Shown here one piece after another: positions 27,259-36,293 of a stretch of 64,000 nt of DNA. Source of the DNA: Kovacikia minuta CCNUW1 (GTDB taxonomy: Bacteria > Cyanobacteriota > Cyanobacteriia > Leptolyngbyales > Leptolyngbyaceae); NCBI RefSeq assembly GCF_020091585.1, contig NZ_CP083582.1, positions 6,334,536 through 6,398,535 on the forward strand, in the 5' to 3' direction. The position numbers and the translations under genes are program-made. How positions within the stretch are numbered: the stretch's first letter is position 1; the number at the start of each line of letters is the position of its first letter. The notes below the pieces were generated by a model. It did not search any database, was not told the DNA's origin, and saw only the letters and a program-made list of their open reading frames with translations.

Positions 27259-27373
27259 AGGAGGCGAGATCCGGTTGGGGAGGATGCAGGGGAGGCAGGT
27301 GGATGGGTTTGAGCAATCCAAAGTGTTGCTGCAAGGCTGAAAGCGTCAGAGTATTGGTTTGCAGATGGTGATG

Positions 27374-28735
27374 TCAGTATTCGGCAACCTGAGATTCTTT
27401 GTCATCGGCAGCCGCAATATACAAGCTTTCAACCATCAGGACAGCGGCGGTATCGAGGTCAAACTGCGTTTTCATCTGTTGCCACAGGTGTTGCCATTGC
27501 TCATTGGGCAGTAAGTCCTGTTGCCAGGTGCAGTACAAGAATGCTCGGGGCTTGCGCCTGAGTCCTTCAGCCACATGTCGGTAGTTGATACACCGAGCAC
27601 GTCGTTTGCCTGTGCCACTGGTTCGAATGCGAGGCAACTCCACCACCTGCTGGCGATGTAAATACCCGACAATCCGGTCATGATATAGATGGAGTTCAAG
27701 TTGCCGTCCAATCAGTCGGGCAGGCACGGTATACAACACACAGCGCACATCAATCGTGCTGTGGCAACTCACACGGGCGGTGAGGATTTCGTAATCGGCG
27801 ACCCGTCCTTGGGGCAAGGGTTGCAAATAGGCTTTTTCAGCCTCAATCTTCTCGGTGTGCTGGGCGTTAAGTCTATCGACCGCCTGGTTAATCAAGGCTT
27901 GATACTCGGCAATGCTGCTGAACTCATAACTCCCGCGCAGCAGCAAGGCTTGCTCAATGCGATTCTTCAAGTGTCCATGGGGAGACTCAATCGACCCATT
28001 CTCATGGGCAATGCTGGTGTTGTTTCGCGTCGGTTGCATCCGATAGTGGTGGCACAGATCGTCATACAACCGCGTTAAGGGTTTGTTCCGAACACCCCCC
28101 AGGTTTCGATAGGCGGCACTCAAACTATCGGTACGGTGCTGCTTTGGCGCACCTCCACAGGCAAACAGAGCATTTTGTAAGCCTTCGGAGAGCGCAATGA
28201 AACTCTCCCCACCTTGGATAATTTGGGCATATTGCCAGCCACTGTATCCCAGACGATAGTGATAGATTAAATGCTCAAACGGCTGACCATTGAGGGTGAT
28301 CTCAATCCCCTTTAACTCGGTGAAGTCGGAAAATCCCAGCCTCCCTGGTTCATGCCGCAACTCAAACATCACTTCTGGGGCTGACCCATGCAGCGCTTTC
28401 CATGTTGCCACTCGTCGCTGTAGGGTTCGCAGCACCTGCGGGTACTTGCCAGGGTATTTTGTTTGCAGATATTCGAACAGTGTCATCGGTTTGAGCTTTG
28501 GTTGCGCTCGCAGCATTGGCTCTAGTTCACTTTCCCACACCTCCGCTAACGGGTCGGCACTCGTTCGCCACGCTCGCACCTTTCCCCGGTTTGGTTGGTA
28601 GTCCCCAGATTCAATGCGTTGTCCACTGCGTTCTGAAAATTGGGCAACATAAGCCGCTTCGGCTTGAGTTAAACCGAGTTCTCGGGCATTCATGTACACT
28701 CTGACTTGATAAGTTTCAATCAGTTTTCCAGGCAT
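27374..28735 (-). CDS. istA: IstA transposase of the IS21 element
   Basis: A 453-residue IS21-type DDE transposase. The N-terminal helix-turn-helix region reads MNARELGLTQAEAAYVAQFS. The catalytic core follows with GFSDFTELKGIEI (first acidic residue), TDSLSAAYRN (second aspartate), and NTSIAHENGSIESPHGHLKNR, where the glutamate is followed by the typical HLKNRIEQALLLRG motif. A C-terminal domain follows. The frame is intact. Confidence 0.9.
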   Translation of the reverse strand: MPGKLIETYQVRVYMNARELGLTQAEAAYVAQFSERSGQRIESGDYQPNRGKVRAWRTSADPLAEVWESELEPMLRAQPKLKPMTLFEYLQTKYPGKYPQVLRTLQRRVATWKALHGSAPEVMFELRHEPGRLGFSDFTELKGIEITLNGQPFEHLIYHYRLGYSGWQYAQIIQGGESFIALSEGLQNALFACGGAPKQHRTDSLSAAYRNLGGVRNKPLTRLYDDLCHHYRMQPTRNNTSIAHENGSIESPHGHLKNRIEQALLLRGSYEFSSIAEYQALINQAVDRLNAQHTEKIEAEKAYLQPLPQGRVADYEILTARVSCHSTIDVRCVLYTVPARLIGRQLELHLYHDRIVGYLHRQQVVELPRIRTSGTGKRRARCINYRHVAEGLRRKPRAFLYCTWQQDLLPNEQWQHLWQQMKTQFDLDTAAVLMVESLYIAAADDKESQVAEY

Positions 28736-28883
28736 TAGAGGCTTTCCCTGATGAGGTGATCCTCCAGTGTCTTTTCTACTGCTGGTTTTGATTCAGATAG
28801 CTAACAACCCAACACGGTTTTAGCAGGGTTCTAAATCCGCTATGTAGCTGTCACTTATCCGCTACCCTCATTGTCATCTGATA

Positions 28884-30064
28884 GGTAGTAAAAGCCATTG
28901 AGTTCCTCAAAAGGCGAAACGGTGTCAGTCGCGTTGGATTGAGAGCGCCGTCCGTAGGGATGGAAGTTCCACAGCATAGCCATCGCCCGTAAGGTTAAAT
29001 TGGCTGAGTCCTGATACCCATGAAAATACTGCATCGCAAACAGAACCCGGTCCTGGTAATTCATCAAGCGGTCGAGCATGTTACTGGTACGATGAGCCTC
29101 TGGAAACTGGTAAGCCAGGGTAAAGTGGGAGGCTTTCACCGATAGATTGAGGATTTTCGTCATCACACTTTCCGGCAGATTTTGCCCAATCGCCCAGGCT
29201 TGTAGGTGTCGCAAACGTTCAATAAATTCTGCGGCATCGGGAGCGTGATAGATGTTCCACAGTTTATCTTGCAAACTCTGCCACAATTCCCCTTGCAAGC
29301 GGCAGCGTTGGCCGATAGCGAGCACACTGTGCAGGAAACAGAGAATCAGGTTTACTCCTGCAAACAGTCCTCTCCAAGCGTTCTGAGTCGCCTCCCAACC
29401 ATCCGTGTTGAGAGTTTGGGGGCTGTAGTGTGAATCCAGTTCTCTCGCTTCTTGGGCAAATACTCTGTACGCCTCTTGCAACGCCTCGCTTCCCGCTCCT
29501 ACCGACAACTGGGCCCCTAAAATACAGCCCTCCCCCACCGTCGTTGCCACATACACCCGTTCCCCCTGCCACCAAGTATGCTTTTCATCGCTTAACAGAT
29601 GAGGGGGGAATGGCCTCCCCATCTTTGATGGTGGTTCCTACAATGGACGGTCGACCTAAGGACTGAGAGGCTCGATACCAATACATCGCGTCTTTCCCCA
29701 GCACATGGGCAATGGCATCAAACGGCACTCCGAACTGGCGTAGATATAAGCCCTTTTCCACATCTTCCGTATTGCCAATCATGTAAGGCATGACAAAATC
29801 GGGTCGCAGTTGATAGGCTTCTCCATTGGCCACTAACCGTATGCGCCGACTCACCAGACCTAATTTGGCAGAGGTGCGAAACCCATGGAAGCAATAACCA
29901 GCTTCCATTTCAGCAGGAAATAGTTCGGGGTGTTGAGCAATCTGCTGGTCAAGGTACTGGCGAAATGCTTTGCGGTCTTGGACTAAGGTGTCGTACTCCA
30001 CCCCATCACCGATGGGAAGACAAATTGTCTTGTCTCCAGGAACCGTCGAGACATCTTCGCTCAT
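28884..30064 (-). pseudogene. Transposase of IS copy A, truncated and in two frames
   Basis: Reading from ATG 30064, the first frame encodes about 160 residues (MSEDVSTVPGDKTICLPIGD, ending at a TGA near 29585). A second frame continues as HLLSDEKHTWWQGERVYVAT, holds the DTDGWEATQNAW-like catalytic segment (here LNTDGWEATQNAW), and runs until the IS21 insertion cuts it after NGFYY. The protein is missing its last about 33 residues. The same frame break is present in copy B, so it is an inherited feature rather than a local error. Confidence 0.85.
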
Positions 30065-30402
30065 ACGAACCTCCCGCAATCCAAATCATCTACCTTTGAG
30101 CCTAACAGCCTTGCTAGGTCTTGACCTTGAAAACACACAATTAATTAGAATTAGGATCATTTCAACAAATCACTCAACGTTCTATGGCATGAAACGATGG
30201 GAGGATTTCCTAGAAGCCGATTGTCTCCGCTTGATGCAGCTTGAATCAGCTAAAAACACTTTTCCAAACCACATCACATGCATTCTGTGAGTATGCTACG
30301 CCTCAAAACAAATTTGAGAAGCATACTCCAAATGCATCAAAAGCAATGAATTTAACTTTAGGCTCTAGCTAAAAATGCAGAAGAACAAACATAAAGAACA
30401 AT

Positions 30403-31820
30403 GGTTCGGACAATTTTTAGGGAGAAAAATCAGCATCTAGACAAAAGGCTACCTCCATTTGTAAGGTGCAGATAACCAATCGAACACCCAAGAGGTAGCA
30501 ATGCAACCTATTCTACAAGCCCTATTATCCAAAATGGGGCATTTAGCAAACCCCAACAAAAGTTTCTGTTGAGCTTGTTTCCCACGATTCTTTTGGTGGT
30601 AGGCAAAGTCAACTTCACTAACTTGAGTCGGTATAGTGAATGGTCAGAGAAAACCTATCGCCGTCAGTACACTCAAGCGTTCAACTTCATAGGACTCAAT
30701 GCTCAGTTGATTCAGGAGGCAGTTCCACCTAGCGCGACTCAGATTGGCGCAATCGACTGCTCGTTTATCGCCAAAAGTGGCAAAATGACCTACGGCTTGG
30801 ACTGGTTCTACAACGGCAGTCGCAATCGCACCGAAAAGGGCTTAGAGATCTCGGTGATTGCGGTAATTGATGTCGAAGCTCGCCGAGGGTATAGCTTGTC
30901 GGTGCAACAAACCCCGGCAACCAACCCAGGGAAGCAGACTCAAGCACAAAGCAAGACTGTTAGCTGGCAGACGATTGAGCAAGTACAGCAGAGGTTGCAA
31001 CAGTTGCCCCCGAAACCTCCCACACCTGCCCCCTTGACTCGGATTGACCATTATCTGGAGCATCTCAAGCACACTCGTCAGTCTCTGCCGCCAGCAGTGA
31101 AGTATTGTGTTGCCGATGGCGTCTATAGCAAGCAGAAGTTTGTTGCAGGAGTCGTGGCGTTGGACCTACACCTGATTAGCAAATTGCGCAGTGATGCCAA
31201 TCTGCGCTACCTCTACACGGGTGAGCAGAAACCTCGGGGTGCCAGACGCAAATACGACGGCAAAGTAGACTTCAAAGACCTCAGTCGTCTCACCTTTGTA
31301 GAACAACTTGAAGCTGGCTTAACCCTTTACACTGCTGTAGTTTGGCATGTCTCCCTGAAACGGCAAATTCGCATTGCTTACCTGGTCGATACTCGTAAAG
31401 CCGGGAAAACGGGTGTGGCCTTGCTGTTTTCCAGTGATGTTGAACTGGATGCCAAATTGATGGTGCAATATTACCAGGCGAGGTTCCAAATTGAATTCAT
31501 TTTTAGAGACGCAAAACAGTTTACAGGGTTGTGTGATGCTCAAACTCGCGACCCTCAAAGACTCGAGTTCCATTTCAATGCCTCTCTAACGACGTTGAAC
31601 CTGGCAAAATATCAAGAGCAATTACGTCCAACTCAACCCGATGCAACTGTGTCTTCAGTCCCCTTTTCGATGGCAAGCTACAAGCGCTTTGCCTTCAATG
31701 ACCATCTGCTGGAGCGATTTATTTGCCAATTAGAGTTAGACCCAACTTTGATTAAATCCCATCCCAACTATGAAAACCTCCGTTCCTACGGCATTATAGC
31801 CGCCTAATTCTGACCGGACT
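30403..31820 (+). mobile_element. IS4-superfamily element, boundaries approximate
   Basis: The imperfect ends 'ggttcggacaatttttagg' at 30403 and, on the opposite strand from 31820, 'agtccggtcagaattagg' share a 'gtYcggWca' core. No clean target duplication could be placed. The element carries one transposase gene with a damaged 5' end. The 248 bases between copy A and this element contain no gene. Confidence 0.55.
30501..31807 (+). pseudogene. IS4-superfamily transposase with 5' frameshift
   Basis: From ATG 30501 the frame reads MQPILQALLSKMG and then goes out of phase at 'atggggcattt', stopping at a TGA. The main frame continues AFSKPQQKFLLSLFPTILL and is open to 31807. A fifth G in the G run would restore M-G-A-F-S-K. 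The body carries a complete Y(2)R(3)E(6)K motif (YQARFQIEFIFRDAK, about residue 313) and the acidic residue in AIDCSFIAKSGK. Translation might start at the TTG before SLFPT, which would remove only the first 23 residues. It is either inactive or an assembly indel. Confidence 0.75.
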
Positions 31821-31990
31821 ATTGAAAGAAAAGATTTGAATTTGACCGATTTTGTTGAGCACAAAGTGATGTAAAACTTCTGAACTTAAAACTAGAAGCC
31901 CGTCTGCGACTCCTAAAATTTCCCTTCGTTAAGTATATTTTATGGTCTAAAAATCAGATTATGACGCTGCCCCTTCCTATGTCATCTGTC

Positions 31991-32275
31991 TTAAGTCATA
32001 CTCCTACTCCTTAAAGATACAAGGGGTTGGGGGATGAGGGCAGTTCGGAATGCAAGATCAATTATTGCCAGGTTAATATATGCCCAACGATCGTCCGTTC
32101 CTGTCCACTCTTCTCGATCAAAACCTGATCCATTTTGACCATATAGAAGCACCGAGCTTAGCTCACAGGGATGTTTGGGCACGAATATTCTGGTAGACCC
32201 ATCGAGTTCTGTTACCGGATGAATAGGTTTCGATCCCCGTAATGGGGCGGGAAGTGTTCTATTAAAACCCATGAG
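31991..32275 (-). CDS. Possible small hypothetical protein or gene remnant
   Basis: About 94 residues from ATG 32275 (MGFNRTLPAPLRGSKPIHPV), with a protein-like middle (IFVPKHPCELSSVLLYGQNG, then DREEWTGTDDRWAYINLAII). Codon use looks coding, but no family was recognised. The start lies 5 bases inside the divergent hydrolase gene. It may be the tail of a larger gene displaced by the nearby insertion sequences. Confidence 0.35.
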   Translation of the reverse strand, partial: LMGFNRTLPAPLRGSKPIHPVTELDGSTRIFVPKHPCELSSVLLYGQNGSGFDREEWTGTDDRWAYINLAIIDLAFRTALIPQPLVSLRSRSMT

Positions 32276-33725
32276 ATTAAACCATAAACGACTAGGGCTA
32301 CTGTTACTGGCAATCCTGCTGATTGCCTCATCCTGGTTGGGCATCGTGTCTGCCCGATCGGGTTTAGCGGTGCGATCGTTCCAGCAAGACGATATTCCTT
32401 TGCTATACGTTGCACCCCAGCAGGCAAAAGCTACTCCAGGCGTGCTCGTTGCCCACGGCTTTGCAGGTTCTAAACAGTTGATGTTGGGTTATGCCCACGT
32501 TCTGGCTCACGCAGGCTATGCGACTCTGCTGTGGGATTTTGACGGACACGGGGCAAATCCCACACGCTTACAACGGCACGAATTGCAGCAAAACCTGGAT
32601 GTTGCCCTGCAAGCCCTATTAAAACAACCAGAAGTTGATCCAAATCGTCTGGCACTCCTGGGGCACTCAATGGGCAGCGGAATTGTCATGACAGCTGGAA
32701 TTCGTGACCCCGATCGGTTTGCGGCAACCATTGCGGTTTCCCCTACCGGAGCGGATGTCACCCCCCAAGCTCCCCGTAACCTTCAGCTTCAGGCTGGTAG
32801 CGGAGAGGGAGGATTTGTGGCAAACGCCCAACGCCTATTGGCACAGGCGGGGGGCGCAAACACCAACCTGGCAACCGGGCAGGGGCGAGAACTGGTGGTA
32901 GTTCCCGGTGTGGAACACATCACGATTTTGTTTAGCGATGGCAGCCATCAGGCAGCACTGCGATGGTTAGACGCAACCTTTGGCACAAGGCACAGGAGCC
33001 AATATGTCGATCGCCGCATGGCATGGTACGGCATCCATTTGTTGGGCTGGCTGATCGGGTTAGCTGCCATCGCACCACTCCTGCCCCGATCGGAAGCCCT
33101 GGGAAGGAAAAGCACTCCCCTGCAACGATGGGCAGGTTTAGTCAGCGCACCGTTTGCAGCCGTAGCAGGGCTGGTATTGCTGAGCCAAAAATTTGACCTC
33201 CAGGATCTGGGTGGGGTGCAGGTGGGTGGAGCCGTGGGCGTCTGGTTTTTGATTGCTGGACTAACCTGGTTGGGGGTGCTGGCTCGTTTGCCCCGCCCCA
33301 CCCTGCGGTCAGTCGGTTTAGGGGTTGCCCTGTTTGGGCTGCTCTGGGTTGCCTTTGGTGCAATGGCGCAGGTTGTCTGGCTTCAGTGGTGGCTAATTCC
33401 AATTCGGTTGAAATTGTGGTTGCCCCTGACGATCGCCTGTTTTCCCTGGTTCCTCGCCTCCGGAATCGTGCAACAAAACATCGGTGGAGGCAAACGAGTT
33501 CTCTGGTGGTTAGGACAAAGCCTGGTTTTGGTGGGTGGGTTCGTGCTGACGCTAAGCTTTCTACCCCAACTGGGTTTCATGTTCCTGCTTCTGCCCCTGT
33601 TTCCCCCTCTGATGGGAATTTTATCGTTCGTTGCAGGCTGCTTGAATCAAGCCTGGGTATCCGCGATCGGCTCTGCCCTCTTTTTCGGTTGGTTACTGGC
33701 AGCAGGGTTTCCCCTCTCAGCCTGA
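32271..33725 (+). CDS. Alpha/beta hydrolase with C-terminal membrane domain
   Basis: A 484-residue protein. A hydrophobic N-terminal segment (about 8-28) precedes an alpha/beta-hydrolase domain: LVAHGFAGSKQLM with the oxyanion HGF, the nucleophile elbow LLGHSMGSG (about residue 126), a WDFDGHGANP loop, and a likely catalytic histidine in GVEHITILF (about residue 209). From about residue 245 the protein is a second module of about six or seven membrane helices. The hydrolase half resembles dienelactone hydrolase/peptidase-S9-like esterases; the substrate is unknown. The gene sits in the segment between the two inverted IS copies. Confidence 0.82.
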   Translation: MRLNHKRLGLLLLAILLIASSWLGIVSARSGLAVRSFQQDDIPLLYVAPQQAKATPGVLVAHGFAGSKQLMLGYAHVLAHAGYATLLWDFDGHGANPTRLQRHELQQNLDVALQALLKQPEVDPNRLALLGHSMGSGIVMTAGIRDPDRFAATIAVSPTGADVTPQAPRNLQLQAGSGEGGFVANAQRLLAQAGGANTNLATGQGRELVVVPGVEHITILFSDGSHQAALRWLDATFGTRHRSQYVDRRMAWYGIHLLGWLIGLAAIAPLLPRSEALGRKSTPLQRWAGLVSAPFAAVAGLVLLSQKFDLQDLGGVQVGGAVGVWFLIAGLTWLGVLARLPRPTLRSVGLGVALFGLLWVAFGAMAQVVWLQWWLIPIRLKLWLPLTIACFPWFLASGIVQQNIGGGKRVLWWLGQSLVLVGGFVLTLSFLPQLGFMFLLLPLFPPLMGILSFVAGCLNQAWVSAIGSALFFGWLLAAGFPLSA

Positions 33726-33962
33726 CCTTGCCCATCCCCAAAATTCTCCCTTTGGAAGCAACCTCTCTTAGAAAGACTTGGTTACAGTGGGAGATGGTTT
33801 CTATGTCGATGCCCCAGCGAAAAATGCGCTTGCGCCCGTAGCTTGAATGATAGTACCAAATTAGATAGTCTTCGTGGCACATCAACATCCTGTAAGGGCG
33901 TTTGGCCAAACGCCCCTACCAGATCTGTCGCGTTTTCAATTCAAATTGGGATAACAACGATC

Positions 33963-34796
33963 ATGCGAACCCTGCAACTACCTTCTGGACAAACCATCCC
34001 TGTTCTTGGCATGGGAACCTGGCGCATGGGCGAGAGTGCCAAAAACCGTCAAATTGAAATCGATGCTTTGCATCATGGATTAGATCTGGGATTGTCGCTG
34101 ATTGATACGGCTGAAATGTATGGCGAAGGTGGCGCAGAAGAGGTGATTGCTGAAGTCATTACCGATCGCCGTTCAGAGGTTTTCCTGGTCAGTAAAGTCT
34201 ACCCGCATAATGCTTCCAAGCGAGGGGCGATCGCGGCCTGTGAACGCAGCCTCAAACGCCTAAAAACGGACTACCTGGATCTTTACCTGTTGCACTGGCG
34301 TGGTTCTGTACCCTTGGCAGAAACCCTGGCGGCTTTTCAAGCCCTGCAACAGGCAGGCAAAATCCGTAGCTATGGGGTCAGCAATTTTGATACGGAGGAT
34401 ATGCAGCAGGCGATTCAGTTAACGGATGGGAATGGAATCGCAACCAACCAGGTGCTTTATAACTTGATGCGACGCGGAATTGAGTTGAACTTGCTGCCCT
34501 GGTGTCGGCAACAAGGAATTCCAATTATGGCGTATTCTCCGATTGAACAGGGGCGATTGCTGAACAACCAGGCACTCAAAGCGATCGCCCAGGAACGCGG
34601 AGTAACTACAGCCCAGGTCGCGATCGCCTGGTTATTGCATCAAGAGAAGGTGATTGTGATTCCCAAATCCAGTCGGATTGAACATGTGGAGCAAAATTAC
34701 GCTGCTTTAGCGTTGAAACTCAGTGCGCCAGAACTGGCAACCCTGGATTCTGCCTTTCCACCCCCCGCTAAACCCGTTCCACTGGAGATGCTTTAG
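33963..34796 (+). CDS. Aldo/keto reductase
   Basis: A 277-residue NADPH-dependent aldo/keto reductase with a TIM-barrel fold. The N-terminus is MRTLQLPSGQTIPVLGMGTW, LSLIDTAEMYGEGGAEEVI (about 41-60) holds the catalytic D and Y, KVYPHNASK the lysine, and LYLLHWRGS the histidine, so the catalytic tetrad is complete. IPKSSRIEHVEQN near residue 240 is the NADPH-phosphate-binding motif. The substrate is not predictable. ATG 33963 was chosen over the upstream in-frame start at 33843 because the extra 40 residues do not fit the family. A hairpin repeat follows the stop codon. Confidence 0.92.
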   Translation: MRTLQLPSGQTIPVLGMGTWRMGESAKNRQIEIDALHHGLDLGLSLIDTAEMYGEGGAEEVIAEVITDRRSEVFLVSKVYPHNASKRGAIAACERSLKRLKTDYLDLYLLHWRGSVPLAETLAAFQALQQAGKIRSYGVSNFDTEDMQQAIQLTDGNGIATNQVLYNLMRRGIELNLLPWCRQQGIPIMAYSPIEQGRLLNNQALKAIAQERGVTTAQVAIAWLLHQEKVIVIPKSSRIEHVEQNYAALALKLSAPELATLDSAFPPPAKPVPLEML

Positions 34797-34871
34797 TCTC
34801 AGAAACCGGGGTTCTTGTCATGATTAAACGCTGCAAGCATTGATTCCTCACTAAGAACCCCGGTTTCTCAG
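34797..34871. repeat. Hairpin repeat, 'agaaaccggggttct' family
   Basis: The left arm 'tctcagaaaccggggttct' and right arm 'aagaaccccggtttctcag' are near-perfect inverted repeats, closely similar to 6858-6922. It directly follows the aldo/keto reductase stop and its right arm overlaps the last codons of the convergent 2'-5' RNA ligase-like gene, so it may terminate both. Confidence 0.85.
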
Positions 34872-35387
34872 CCCTTGTTGAAAGGAGAATTCGTTTGCCA
34901 GTTCCCACGGGCCACCCAGATAGTACCAGAGCAACAATCCTTCGCCAAAACCCTTGATGGGTTGCCATTCAGCTTTAAGTTGTTCATAGAGTTGGCGAGC
35001 TTCTGCCGATGAAACCTTATTTTGAATCGTAATGTGCGATCGGTAGCCCTGCTGATCCTGGGGGCTAAGCCATTGGCTCCAGGAGTTTGCCAGCGTTTGC
35101 CGTAACTGCACCAGTTCGGGAGAAGCAACGTCGATCGCCACGCCTCTGCCCAAAAACCGCAGCGTGGGCAATTGAAGCGACACCTTTGCCGTTTGGCAAC
35201 AGAGCGTTTCTAAAGTCTGGGAAATGGCAATTTCCTGATCACCGGGGAGGGCATGAAACAGCGTGACATGGGCAGGGATAAAGTTTCTCTCAGGTGGAAA
35301 GTGTTGCTGCCGCAGGCGATCGACGTAATCAAAAGTACTCTGATCCAGTTTGAGCGTCAGGATCAGGGGTGGGGATTGCAGCGCCAT
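34851..35387 (-). CDS. 2'-5' RNA ligase superfamily (2H phosphoesterase) protein
   Basis: A 178-residue 2H phosphoesterase. Both H-x-(T/S)-h motifs are present: PAHVTLFHAL (about residue 40) and YRSHITIQNK (about residue 116), with the expected spacing. Proteins of this superfamily cleave or join RNA 2',3'-linkages, or act as cyclic phosphodiesterases in RNA repair; the exact substrate is not set by sequence. The stop and the last six residues (LRNRGS) are encoded by the hairpin repeat, so the native C-terminus may have been slightly altered. The start lies 1 base after the stop of the DUF3891 gene, which is upstream on the same strand. Confidence 0.85.
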   Translation of the reverse strand: MALQSPPLILTLKLDQSTFDYVDRLRQQHFPPERNFIPAHVTLFHALPGDQEIAISQTLETLCCQTAKVSLQLPTLRFLGRGVAIDVASPELVQLRQTLANSWSQWLSPQDQQGYRSHITIQNKVSSAEARQLYEQLKAEWQPIKGFGEGLLLWYYLGGPWELANEFSFQQGLRNRGS

Positions 35388-35388
35388 T

Positions 35389-36186
35389 TCAATTCTGCCG
35401 TTGGCCTGGACGAAGGGTTGCGGTCAGAGAAATCCAGGGAGCCGTGGCAAGCCGATCTTGCATCGTTTGCTCATCCGTCGCTTTCTCTGCCAGAATCCGT
35501 CCCTCAAAGGTAACGGTCACTTCATCCGGCTGAAAGCACCAGGGGTCTACGGCTAACTGGGTGGGGTTATCGGCGATCGGTGTCAGTGTTAACGTGGTTT
35601 CCCCGCTTGCGGCGGGCACGTGCTCGACCTGCCGTTGTTCGCGAATGCCCATACAAATCAGCAGGGACAGGGCATCCAGGGTGGCAACCAGGTGTTGATT
35701 GCGAACGATCGCCGCTGGGGTGACATGGGGTGCATAGGCTGGATCTTGTTCCAGGCGGTTGATTAATTGCTGCTGAAATTCCTTTTCCTGGTTCAGAAAT
35801 GCTTCGACAACCTGGGTTGACTGGGGTGAATCCTTCCAGTGGGTAAAGCGTTCATACAACCCCGTCCCATGCAAGGAAACCAGCAACGCCACATAGCGCC
35901 CCATCGGCATTGCCAGGTGTTTTGCCCCTGCCCATAGTTGGGTATGAACCGGCAGGGCAACTTCAGTGAAGTTGTGGGGGTAGCCCGTGTTGGAGTTGAG
36001 GGTTGGGGCTGCTTCCCACGGTAACCAACCAATATCATGTTGTTCTGCCCCCAGACAAACAGCCTGGTAGGGCGCGATCGCCCCAAACTGCTGATTCCCC
36101 CAAACCTGTGCCAATTGTCCCGAAACCCAGGCGTGGGTCGGTTGAGTAATGCAAATCCGGTTCCCAGCGATCGTGCGATACAACAT
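35389..36186 (-). CDS. DUF3891-family protein
   Basis: A 265-residue protein with the DUF3891 pattern: ITQPTHAWVSGQLAQVWGN (about 13-31), EQHDIGWLPWEAAP with H and D residues that could bind metal (about 47-60), and LVSLHGTGLYERF (about 102-114). The histidine/aspartate spacing recalls HD-type hydrolases, but function is not established. It is translationally adjacent to the RNA ligase-like gene (1-base gap), so the two are probably one transcript. Both genes lie in the segment bounded by the inverted IS copies. Confidence 0.8.
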   Translation of the reverse strand: MLYRTIAGNRICITQPTHAWVSGQLAQVWGNQQFGAIAPYQAVCLGAEQHDIGWLPWEAAPTLNSNTGYPHNFTEVALPVHTQLWAGAKHLAMPMGRYVALLVSLHGTGLYERFTHWKDSPQSTQVVEAFLNQEKEFQQQLINRLEQDPAYAPHVTPAAIVRNQHLVATLDALSLLICMGIREQRQVEHVPAASGETTLTLTPIADNPTQLAVDPWCFQPDEVTVTFEGRILAEKATDEQTMQDRLATAPWISLTATLRPGQRQN

Positions 36187-36293
36187 GGCTGCCCTCAGAA
36201 CATCCTTTTCCCACTCTAGCCCTCAGTGGGACAAATGCCTTCCTGCTAGGGGTAAGAACTTGGAGCGGTTGTCAGCTTGAATACTGAAATTTC

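Larger units (their letters stand above)
26148..28883 (-). mobile_element. IS21-family element, complete (2736 bp)
   Basis: It starts TGTCAAATG and ends CATCTGATA, with related subterminal sequences ('gacagctac..ggcggattta' at both ends). The 6-bp direct repeat GGTAGT lies at 26142-26147 and 28884-28889, within the range IS21 elements produce. The element carries istA and istB in the usual order and is inserted inside copy A of the DDE IS. Confidence 0.9.
26050..30154 (-). mobile_element. DDE insertion sequence, copy A, split by an IS21 element
   Basis: Copy A consists of 26050-26147 and 28884-30154, separated by the IS21-family element. Rejoined, its length equals that of copy B (98 + 1271 bases in the same two segments, less the 6-base target duplication) and the sequences match wherever I compared them. 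Its ends are imperfect inverted repeats: CTAGTTCTGACTGATTGTG at 26050 and, at the other end, CTAATTCTAATTAATTGTG read in from 30154. No direct repeat flanks copy A itself. It lies 17 bases after the hipA stop codon. Confidence 0.88.

Noticed and set aside
29206-29666. Forward frames inside IS copy A
   Set aside because: Antisense shadows of the transposase; the same frames appear mirrored in copy B.
33577-33909. Reverse-strand frame downstream of the hydrolase
   Set aside because: Mostly antisense to the hydrolase gene with no ribosome-binding site or family resemblance.
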